Shown here piece by piece: positions 8,126-14,963 of a stretch of 17,489 nucleotides of DNA. The DNA is taken from positions 1-17,489 of the forward strand of contig CAYYJM010000126.1 in NCBI GenBank assembly GCA_964471755.1. Reading direction: 5' to 3'. Each line of letters opens with the position of its first letter. The first letter of the stretch is position 1. The position numbers and the translations under genes are program-made. The notes under the pieces are model-generated. The model was not told the origin of the DNA. It saw only the letters and a program-made list of their open reading frames with translations, and did not search any database. This DNA comes from CAYYJM01 sp964471755 (GTDB taxonomy: Bacteria > Planctomycetota > Planctomycetia > Gemmatales > Gemmataceae).

Positions 8126-9502
8126 GCCGGCTGCTGTACCGCGTCCAGAGGTGGCGGAACTCGACGCGGCGGAGGTCCCACTGGCAATCGCCCAGGATCT
8201 CGAACCCACGAGGGCCGTTGCCAGCCTGAAACTCGGTCGCCGCGCGGCCGAGTTGGCCGGCGTAGAGGGCCACCTCCGTTCGGGCGAGCTGGTCGTTCGC
8301 CTGACGGAGGAGGTCCGCCGCCTCGGTGGTCTTCTGCCGGGCGATTCCCGCCTGGCGAGCCTCGTCCCGGGCCTTCCCTTCCGCCCGGCTGGCCTCGTTC
8401 AGCGCCCAGGCGGCCAGGACCCACGATGCCGTCACTCCGGCCGCCAGCACGAGTGCCACCACCGCCGTCAGGGCAGCCACGGCCGGATTGCGGCGTACCC
8501 ACTTCGCCGCCCGTTCCACGGGCCCGACCGGCCGGGCCAGGACCGGTTCGCCGGCCAGCACCCGGCCGAGGTCTTCGGCCAGGGACTTCGCCGAGGGATA
8601 ACGCCTGGCCGGGTCCTTGTGCAAGCACTTCAGACAGACCGTCTCCAGGTCGCGCGGCACGGCCGGATTCAGTCGTCGAACCGGGACCGGATCGTCGGTC
8701 AGGACCTGGTGAATCGTCTCGGCCGGCGTCGCTCCGCGAAAGGGCGGCCGGCCGGTCAGAGCGGCGTACAGGACCGCCCCCAGCGCGTAGATATCGACCG
8801 ACGGGCCGAGGTCCTGCTCGCCTCGCGCCTGCTCGGGCGGCATGTACGCCGGCGTGCCGACCACCGCCCCGGTTCGGGTTCCGCCGTCCTCGTCGAGTCG
8901 CCGAGCCAGGCCGAAGTCGGCGACCTTGAGCTGGTCGATTCGCTCCGGCGTCGAAGCCACGGCGATCAGCACGTTGGCCGGCTTCAGGTCTCGGTGGACG
9001 ATGCCGGCGTCGTGGGCGGCGTGGACCGCATCAGCCAGGGAACGCACCATTTCCGCCGCCTCGCGCGGTGTCGGTGGCCGATCGCGGAGGCGTCGGTCGA
9101 GCGATCCGCCTTCACAGAATTCGAGGGCCATGAACGGTCGGCCGTCGTGTTCGCCGACCGCGTACACCTGGACGATGCCCGGGTGGCGGAGTTGGGCGAC
9201 CGCCTGAGCCTCGCGCAGGAACCGCGCCCGTTCGCTCTCGCTGGCGTGGTCCCCGGACAGGATCATCTTCAGGGCGACGTGCCGGTTGAGGGCCGCGTCC
9301 CGCGCGAGGTAGACGACGCCCATCCCGCCCCGACCCAGTTCAGCCAGGATCTCGTAGCCCGGCGGCGTGCGCGGATCCGGGCCCGGGTTTGTCCCGGGCG
9401 TGAAGCTGACCGTCTCCGGGAGGTAGGAGCGGGTTGGGTCGTCAGGGGGAAGTGTCATGGGCCTGACTCCAGAGACAAGGGGCAGGTGGCGAAGGCTGGC
9501 CC

Positions 9503-10789
9503 TCACGGTTCGATCTTGCCGCGCATCCGATAGAGGCGCATCAGGGCCGCGTCGGCCATGCGCTCGCCGGCACCGACCTCGGCGATGGCGACGATGAAGT
9601 CCGCACCGTAGCCGCCCTCGGCCGCCGCCTCGATCGTCGGGAAGTACTGCTGGTAGTCGTTGCAGTAGCCCATCACGAACAGATGTTCCAGGCGGGCTCG
9701 CCGTTTCAGACTCAGCGAATGGCCGCAGAACGGTTCTCCCGAGAAACCCACCAGACCGAATCGGCCATCAAGCAACGCGACATCGATCCGCGGTCGAACG
9801 TCTGGACGATACTCGCGCTCGTAGAACGCGACCAGGGCCGGGAAGAACGCCTGGTTGTAGGCGAGGGAAATGAGCGGGTTGGTCAGATCGACACGCGGCT
9901 TGAAACGGAACGATTCCGTCGCCACCTCCAGCGTCGGCCGAGCGGATGCCTGCGGCTTGATGGTGGCGATCCGTTTCAGCACGACGCCGGCCAGGTGTTC
10001 GCCGAAGCCGTCGGCATCGCCATGTTTCAGCGCCCGTGGCGAAAGGTCGCCGGCCGCTCCTTGCAAGAACAGGCACGGCACGCCCGTCTCCTTCTCGACG
10101 ACCCGACAGAGCGCTCCGGGGTAGTCCGCCGAGAAGTCGAGCAGCCGGGCCGGCAGGATCGTCGGATGGGCCGCGAAGTGAACCGCGTGAGCGATCGATT
10201 GGCCGTCAAGTCCCTCGACGCGCAGGACCTGGAGTTCGTCATCGACTGGTTTGTCGGGCCGTTTCGAGTGCCGGTTCCGATTCCAGTCGCCGCGTACCGA
10301 GCCGACGGCCCACCGGGCCGGACTCAACCGCCGGGCCGCCTGCGTGATGACCGTGATCAGTTTTGACTCCAGTTCCCGTGTGTAGGGCTTCTCCTTCGTT
10401 GGCCAGTCGTCCAGTTCGAGGACCGGGCCGTGATGCGTGTGCGAGCCGACGAGGAAGAGGCCGTCGATGTGGAGGTTCTTCAGGCCGACCTCGATGCGAG
10501 CGAAGGACGCGCGGGTCGGAGCCCGGCCCAGGTCGAGGCCGACCAGAGCGATCCGTTTGCCGGCTCCTTCCAGTACCAGGGCTCGGGCGTGGAGTCGATC
10601 ACGGACGCCCGAGCTGCCGGCGTCCTTGCGAGCGCCATAGCCCCACAGGGGGAATCCGGTCGGCGGCGTGATGTCCACCTTCGCCGCTCCCGCCTTCCAG
10701 GCCGGTGGTGCTGGTTCTGCCGCGGGTAAGGAGAGGATCAGGGGGATGAAACCCAACAGTCCGCCGAGGAACCAGTGCGCTCGTGTCAT
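9503..10789 (-). CDS. Secreted neutral/alkaline ceramidase-like hydrolase
   Basis: This 428-residue protein resembles the catalytic domain of neutral ceramidases, zinc amidases that split ceramide into sphingosine and fatty acid. It starts with a signal-like segment (hydrophobic 6-24), then WKAGAAKVDITPP, the usual family beginning. Candidate zinc ligands are all present: His residues in SHTHHGP (116-122), His209 in HFAAHPT, Glu352 in GFSGEPF, and a Tyr in NDYQQYFPT near residue 378. Full-length ceramidases are longer and carry a C-terminal immunoglobulin-like domain that is absent here, so the true substrate may be another amide or ester. The ATG at 10789 is supported by GAGGTGG just upstream. 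A weak TACAAT (-10-like, 10822-10827) lies about 33 bases upstream. The kinase gene follows on the same strand. Confidence 0.85.
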   Translation of the reverse strand: MTRAHWFLGGLLGFIPLILSLPAAEPAPPAWKAGAAKVDITPPTGFPLWGYGARKDAGSSGVRDRLHARALVLEGAGKRIALVGLDLGRAPTRASFARIEVGLKNLHIDGLFLVGSHTHHGPVLELDDWPTKEKPYTRELESKLITVITQAARRLSPARWAVGSVRGDWNRNRHSKRPDKPVDDELQVLRVEGLDGQSIAHAVHFAAHPTILPARLLDFSADYPGALCRVVEKETGVPCLFLQGAAGDLSPRALKHGDADGFGEHLAGVVLKRIATIKPQASARPTLEVATESFRFKPRVDLTNPLISLAYNQAFFPALVAFYEREYRPDVRPRIDVALLDGRFGLVGFSGEPFCGHSLSLKRRARLEHLFVMGYCNDYQQYFPTIEAAAEGGYGADFIVAIAEVGAGERMADAALMRLYRMRGKIEP

Positions 10790-11522
10790 GTTTCCACCTC
10801 GCCGACGTTTCCACGCTGAGCATTGTATTGAGGTGTGGCGCGAATGGGATGGGAGAGTTGTATCGATTGTGGCGAATCTGTCGGTTGTGACTGTCGGAAC
10901 ACTGGAATCGAATCCGCGGAAAAATCAAGATCGTCTTGTCGTTGGCGGTACAATTCGGATGGAACGCGAGCTGAACAACTCCCCAGTAACTGCTACGTCG
11001 CGTCGGCCAGATCCAACCGTCTTCTTCGATTTCCGCAGCTTACGTTGTCGGGCAGGGACACGTTGTCTTACCAGCGCGGAAGGTCTGCGCCGTGGGTTTG
11101 TGGGAATTCGGGCAAACCGGGCGGGAGGCGAAACACGAGCAAGGCCGTCAATCGGTAGAAGCCATCCCCGGTGCCGTCATTCAATCAAGCGAGGTAGGAG
11201 TGGTTGCCGATTTACTTCACTAGCCAGGACGGAGACCCCTCTCCGGCCTACCCGCCGCCGACCTCGCATGGCGAGAAGGCGTTGTCCCACCGGATCGACT
11301 CCCAACCTGTGGAGTCGTTGGAGCTGCCCCCCGAACGAGGATGGAAGCCATCCTTACTCGCACAGTTCCAATGTCTTCAGGGTGTCCGGAATACCGGCCA
11401 AGGTCGGTGTCACGGAATGGAGTTTGTGATTGGTCGCTGCCCCTCGGGGCCCATTGTCCGAGTCGGCTTCCCGCGCCGACTGGGGGCTCCGGTAATTGAC
11501 AGGATGAGGGAGTGTTGCTGAC
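10790..11522. other. Gene-poor 730-bp region between divergent genes
   Basis: No frame here has both a plausible ribosome site and a recognisable or biased protein; base composition is less GC-rich near 10830-10960. Two perfect 7-bp stems are visible: 11296-11302 with 11311-11317, and 11461-11467 with 11475-11481. The second lies about 40 bases before the regulator gene. The stretch may hold a long leader, a small RNA, or a decayed gene; none can be shown. Confidence 0.5.
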
Positions 11523-12101
11523 ATGAAAAAGGTCTTTACCACTGGCCAGGTCGCGAAGATTTGCAAGGTCGCGCCCCGGACGGTGAGCAAATGGTTCGAT
11601 TCCGGCCGTCTGCGCGGTTATCGCATTCCGGGCAGCCAGGATCGCCGTATCCCCCGTGAGCAACTTATCCGCTTTCTCAAGGAGCATCACATGCCCCTGG
11701 GAGAGTTGGAGGAGGAGGGCTGGCACAAGGTGCTGGTCATCGGTGCCGAGAAACTCTTCCTGGACCGCATCAAGGAACTGCTGCCGGAGAGCGAGGATTA
11801 CAAGTTCGAGGTGGCCAACAGTGGCTTCGAGGCCGGCATCCAGGCCGAGAGTTTCCACCCCGATACGATGATCATCGACATGGCCATGGGCCGCAGCGAG
11901 GCGTTGCTGATCGCTCAGAATCTGCGCCGCAACCCAGCCTACGAGGCTACCGCCATCCTCGGCATGGCCGGCGAGGATGAGCCCGAGCCCGAAGCGTTGA
12001 AGGCGTACGGTTTCAACGAGATCTTCAAGAAACCGTTCGACGTGGCCCTGCTGGCCGAATCCATCCGCACGGCCGTGGAGGAAAAGCGCGAGAACCTGTG
12101 A
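11523..12101 (+). CDS. Helix-turn-helix regulator with degenerate receiver domain
   Basis: This 192-residue protein has an N-terminal MerR/excisionase-type (BldC-like) helix-turn-helix: FTTGQVAKICKVAPRTVSKW, then GYRIPGSQDRRIPREQL at 32-48, the usual wing. From residue 67 a response-regulator receiver fold follows, with phospho-acceptor candidate Asp119 (MIIDMAMG) and Lys170 (FKKPFD). The acidic pair expected after the first strand is replaced by Gly74-Ala75 (LVIGAEKLF), and the conserved Thr/Ser position appears to be Met148. It may therefore not bind magnesium or be phosphorylated normally, and could act as a phosphorylation-independent switch or dimerisation module. It should bind DNA in the cytoplasm; targets are unknown. 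Its start has GGGAG 10 bases upstream. No partner kinase is adjacent. The large hairpin at 12151-12199 ends the transcript. Confidence 0.85.
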   Translation: MKKVFTTGQVAKICKVAPRTVSKWFDSGRLRGYRIPGSQDRRIPREQLIRFLKEHHMPLGELEEEGWHKVLVIGAEKLFLDRIKELLPESEDYKFEVANSGFEAGIQAESFHPDTMIIDMAMGRSEALLIAQNLRRNPAYEATAILGMAGEDEPEPEALKAYGFNEIFKKPFDVALLAESIRTAVEEKRENL

Positions 12102-12150
12102 CCCCTTGCCTGGCCGCTCCCCCTCTCCCCGAATCGGGTCGGCCCGTGAC

Positions 12151-12199
12151 CCAGGGGCGTCGCACTTCCTCCACCCCCGAGGAAGCGCGACGCCCCTGG
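12151..12199. terminator. Long hairpin, convergent bidirectional terminator
   Basis: A perfect 13-bp outer stem (12151-12163 with 12187-12199), a one-base mismatch, and a perfect 7-bp inner stem (12165-12171 with 12179-12185) enclose a 7-base loop. It lies between the ends of the regulator gene (12101) and the HNH gene (12208). A short T-rich stretch follows on the plus strand; the minus side has no clear T run. Confidence 0.75.
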
Positions 12200-12207
12200 C
12201 TTGTGTT

Positions 12208-12888
12208 TCAGCCCAGGAGGATGTCCCATCCGTTGGGAAGGAATTGGGGACGCATTGTCTCGAAGAAGTGTTGTTTCCAGACATGCGGATCCAACGTGTC
12301 ACTCACGAGTTGTTGGCTTTCATACCGATCGTGGCACTCCCGACAGACGAACAGGACGTTGGAAAGCCGGCGTCGAATTGTCTCCGGTAGTTTCCGCTTG
12401 TGTCGCCTGGGAACAACGTGGTGTCTCGTCAGATCGTGATCCGTCCCGCAGACGACGCAACGATCGTTCTTCACTTCCATGAAGAAGGGGCCCAGGCGTT
12501 CACCGTAGAGTTCGGCGAACTTCTTCTCGGTCGTGTCATCAATCAGGCGCAGATTCCGATCATCCAGTCGGACGGCGTACCCCTTACGCAGGTAGAACCG
12601 AGCCCGGCGTTCGCTGCAGCGGAAGAGCGGTTCCCCGGCGACGTTCTGCACGATGAATGTGGCCTGGCACCGGGCACCGTCGAGCCTGTGGTAATCCTCG
12701 CCGGTGAACTCGCCATCGACCCAGGCGAGGAACTTGCGCATGCCGCAGGTGCCTCGCGGCGTCTTCTTCCGCGCCGGCCCGTGGAGAACCTCGTACTCGA
12801 CCTTCCCATCAGCGATGGCCAGCACCCGACGGACGGCCCCGTATGGGCCGCGCTTCTGGTAGTACGACTTGCCGACTTCGAGGGTCAT
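12208..12888 (-). CDS. HNH endonuclease, third gene of candidate ATPase-TOPRIM-HNH module
   Basis: This 226-residue protein has a clear C-terminal HNH nuclease: CVVCG (Cys144, Cys147), RHHVVPRRH (His156, His157), Asn177 in LSNVLFVC and CRECH (Cys182, Cys185, His186). The four cysteines form the structural zinc site, and the second histidine of the His-His pair is the expected catalytic base. Residues 1 to about 115 form a separate domain rich in basic and aromatic residues (including RCSERRARFYLRKGYAVRLDD) that I do not recognise; it may bind DNA or a partner. Its ATG overlaps the stop of the upstream gene (ATGA at 12885-12888), implying translational coupling. It is the last gene before the strong hairpin terminator. 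Likely role: a DNA-cutting effector controlled by the ATPase. A solitary housekeeping or homing nuclease is less likely given the coupling. Confidence 0.85.
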   Translation of the reverse strand: MTLEVGKSYYQKRGPYGAVRRVLAIADGKVEYEVLHGPARKKTPRGTCGMRKFLAWVDGEFTGEDYHRLDGARCQATFIVQNVAGEPLFRCSERRARFYLRKGYAVRLDDRNLRLIDDTTEKKFAELYGERLGPFFMEVKNDRCVVCGTDHDLTRHHVVPRRHKRKLPETIRRRLSNVLFVCRECHDRYESQQLVSDTLDPHVWKQHFFETMRPQFLPNGWDILLG

Positions 12889-13544
12889 GGTTCATCTTCC
12901 CCCTCAAGTAACCGGGCCAGAACCTCTTGGGTAGCAGTCCTGAATCGCTGGAACGCGGATAATTTTTGCAGCGGAGAGAAATCCTCGATCAGTTCCGCAA
13001 TGCGTCCACACCGCCAGGGCAGGTCACGCTGAAATTTGTGTAATCGCCGCCCAGTCAACTCCGATGCTTTCTCAAGTAGTCGATGCAGAAGGGTTTTTGG
13101 ATCAGGGCAGGACTCCAGGTCACGAAGACGTGGCAGGTCCAGTGGCACTTCTCCGTTCGGATTGTCGGCAGCCCTCCGCACTGCGGCCACGTCGATGAGC
13201 AACCACGCTTCCATCATCCGAATCGGGATCACCGGAATGTATAGATCTTCGCGCCCGGTCATCGCCTCACGAATTTCCTCCTCGCGGTGCTGCGTGGTAG
13301 CGCGGTCGCTCGCCTCGGCGTCCCGATGGACGAACAGGAGGTTGGGTTGGAAATGCCGGAGCGCCGACCCGATACTCCCCCTCAGGCTGCGATCGCTCGC
13401 GAGCAAACCCGGATTGACGAGCTGGGACTCCAGCATGCGGCCCGCCAGGGCCTCATGCGATCGTAGCACCCAGTCGATAATGGGCAGGAGCGCCCGGTCG
13501 CTTGTTCCATCAGCGACCAGGGCGTACCTCAGCGGGGATGCCAT
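12885..13544 (-). CDS. TOPRIM-like protein resembling DUF4276
   Basis: This 219-residue protein begins RYALVADGTSDRALL, matching the first strand of a TOPRIM/DUF4276-like fold. The usual catalytic Glu is Asp12 here, followed by Gly13 and Asp16. A second acidic cluster, HRDAEASD (Asp75, Glu77), occupies the DxD position, and RMMEAWLLID (109-118) is a motif I associate with DUF4276 proteins. Such proteins often sit next to AAA/OLD-type ATPases and are thought to be a nuclease or partner subunit encoded separately from the ATPase. The ATG at 13544 starts 35 bases inside the ATPase gene; a longer frame from 13580 would overlap by 71 bases, and its extra residues look unrelated. No strong ribosome site is visible, consistent with coupling to the ATPase. 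The family call is from motifs only. Confidence 0.7.
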   Translation of the reverse strand: MASPLRYALVADGTSDRALLPIIDWVLRSHEALAGRMLESQLVNPGLLASDRSLRGSIGSALRHFQPNLLFVHRDAEASDRATTQHREEEIREAMTGREDLYIPVIPIRMMEAWLLIDVAAVRRAADNPNGEVPLDLPRLRDLESCPDPKTLLHRLLEKASELTGRRLHKFQRDLPWRCGRIAELIEDFSPLQKLSAFQRFRTATQEVLARLLEGEDEP

Positions 13545-14925
13545 TTTCTGACTCGTGGTAGTCCATTGCCAGCCAGCCATCGGCTGCGTTACCCAGGTAG
13601 TCGATCAAGTCACCCGAAACCAGGGGCACTCTCCCCTGGGGCAATCGAGCCCGCCAGGTACTGGGGGGCACCTGGACCGTGGTCACTCGTCCGCCCTGGC
13701 CTTCGCGCTTGACCCAGGCATCCGACAGATAAATCAGATCGTCCCGGTGCATCTCCTGGATGACTCGCGGCGAGTGAGTATTGACCAGCACCTGGCGAAG
13801 TGGATTTCCCTCGTTGAGCGAGTACTCGGTGTCCACGGCGATGTCTTTGAGGAGTTTGACCATCGCCCCCATCCGGCCCGGGTGGATACCGTTCTCCGGT
13901 TCCTCCAGGCAGATGATCCCACGGGCTTCCGGATCGAGACTCAGGACCGTCAGAACCAGGAAGCGGAGCGTTCCGTCGGACAGGGCACTGGCCGGGTGAT
14001 AGATACCGTCCCGTCCACAGACCTCGACGGTCCAGGTTTCGGTCCGGTCGTCCTGGACCAGGCGCAGGTCGCGCACGTCTTGTAGAAGGTGGGCCAGTTG
14101 GTTGGCGGCCGCGGCACAGATCCTCCCGGGGTGGTCTTCGACCTGCTGTAAGCGATGGAGAACCGCCGGGACGTTGGCCCCCCGCGCGTCGATCACCCGA
14201 GGATCGTGATACCGGGACGGAGCCCGCATGGCGGAAGGTTCCAGCATGAGGGTTCGCCAGGAAGCCAATTCGCGGTGGACGGCGAGGATCGTCGGAAACT
14301 CGCTCGTCGCCAGTCCGCCGACGACGGTCCGGAGGGAACTGGTGGCCGGCAGCTTTCGTCCGCCATGCCCTTCCTGATGGACCGTGATCTCGACGGTGTT
14401 CGCGCTTCGTTCCGTCGAGATGAACGGCTTGGTCCGCCGGCCGCTGATCGCGCTGGCCAGAAATTCCTTGCGGGCCGAGAACCCGAGGGACCGTCGGGCT
14501 TCGAGCAATGGGATTGGAACGAGCGACTCCTCGACAAGCTTCAAGCGCGACGGCCCCGTGGTCTCGTCGAGCGCCAGGGCGACCGTGTACCGCAGCGAGG
14601 AGATGGCCGCGGTCGCCTGGGCTCCGAAATCATCACTCACTTCGCGCTCGACGATGAGGTCGGCAGTGAAGCGCATCTCCGGGGCGCGGTAGTGTCCGAA
14701 TCGGGTGAACAGAGCCGACGGGTCCGTCGTGCGACCGCCGGCATCCCGCACCTTCTGGGCCGCCTCCAGGAGTGGGTACTGGGTCAGGAGGTGGAGGAAT
14801 CGCAGGGCATCGAACAGGTTCGACTTGCCGACGCCGTTCGCCCCGGCGATGCAGGTGAAGGGGCCGAACCGGACCTCGACGTCGAGCAGGCTCTTGAATC
14901 CCTGAACGTGCAACCGCGTCAGCAC
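13510..14925 (-). CDS. OLD/AAA_21-type ABC-like ATPase, first gene of candidate defense module
   Basis: This 471-residue protein is an ABC/SMC-type ATPase of the AAA_21/RecF-OLD kind. It opens with LTRLHVQGFKSLLDVEVRFG, the usual first strands, then Walker A GANGVGKS (28-35). After a long middle region come a signature-like ALSDGTLRFL (Ser316-Asp317-Gly318), Walker B ICLEEPENG (Glu341, Glu342) and the switch histidine His384 in NTHSPR. No TOPRIM follows in the same chain, unlike full OLD proteins, and the TOPRIM-like protein is encoded by the next gene. The GTG at 14925 is chosen because GGGAGGAGG lies 8 bases upstream (14934-14942) and LTRL starts where homologous ATPases start; a GTG at 14967 overlapping the comM stop has no ribosome site. 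It is 38 bases downstream of comM. Expected role: ATP-dependent sensing or clamping that licenses the downstream nucleases. Confidence 0.88.
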   Translation of the reverse strand: MLTRLHVQGFKSLLDVEVRFGPFTCIAGANGVGKSNLFDALRFLHLLTQYPLLEAAQKVRDAGGRTTDPSALFTRFGHYRAPEMRFTADLIVEREVSDDFGAQATAAISSLRYTVALALDETTGPSRLKLVEESLVPIPLLEARRSLGFSARKEFLASAISGRRTKPFISTERSANTVEITVHQEGHGGRKLPATSSLRTVVGGLATSEFPTILAVHRELASWRTLMLEPSAMRAPSRYHDPRVIDARGANVPAVLHRLQQVEDHPGRICAAAANQLAHLLQDVRDLRLVQDDRTETWTVEVCGRDGIYHPASALSDGTLRFLVLTVLSLDPEARGIICLEEPENGIHPGRMGAMVKLLKDIAVDTEYSLNEGNPLRQVLVNTHSPRVIQEMHRDDLIYLSDAWVKREGQGGRVTTVQVPPSTWRARLPQGRVPLVSGDLIDYLGNAADGWLAMDYHESENGIPAEVRPGR

Positions 14926-14933
14926 AACCAGTA

Positions 14934-14942
14934 CCTCCTCCC
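14934..14942 (-). promoter_or_regulatory. Strong Shine-Dalgarno deciding the ATPase GTG start
   Basis: GGGAGGAGG on the minus strand, 8 bases before GTG at 14925. It is the strongest ribosome site in this gene cluster and sets the start 42 bases inside the maximal open frame. Confidence 0.8.
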
Positions 14943-14963
14943 TGGGATGGTAGCACCGGCCAC

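Larger units (their letters stand above)
5789..9458 (-). pseudogene. Transmembrane Ser/Thr protein kinase with about 16 WD40 repeats, frame broken by an apparent 17-bp loss
   Basis: Residues 34 to about 300 form a complete Hanks-type kinase: GRGGMGVVY glycine loop (42-50), Lys64, HRDLKPANVL (155-164), DFG (181-183) and a PPE at 207-209. A transmembrane helix spans about 326-352, then a helical linker, then WD40 repeats. The ATG at 9458 has GGAG nine bases upstream; a GTG at 9506 overlapping the previous stop has no ribosome site. Near residue 706, inside repeat seven, the frame changes at 7336-7339. The other frame resumes as the rest of repeat seven, and about nine more repeats follow with a short basic/acidic C-terminal tail. 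Adding 17 bases restores one frame of about 1,228 codons. As read, translation would continue out of frame to 6672 (about 928 residues), leaving kinase, membrane helix and six intact repeats. This could be a real mutation or a sequence error. The kinase follows the ceramidase-like gene by 44 bases and may be cotranscribed. Confidence 0.88.

Noticed and set aside
6915..9533. An 872-codon plus-strand frame opposite the kinase gene
   Set aside because: It mirrors the kinase and WD40 repeats and has only repeat-derived low-complexity sequence, so it is a shadow.
11496..11501. TTGACA as a -35 box for the regulator gene
   Set aside because: The matching -10 would overlap the ATG and start transcription within the gene, removing the ribosome site.
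11204..11521. A 105-codon plus-strand frame before the regulator gene
   Set aside because: It lacks a recognisable domain and ends at the regulator start; composition looks non-coding.
11220..12302. A 360-codon minus-strand frame covering the regulator gene
   Set aside because: It is antisense to the regulator, crosses the terminator hairpin and has no domain.
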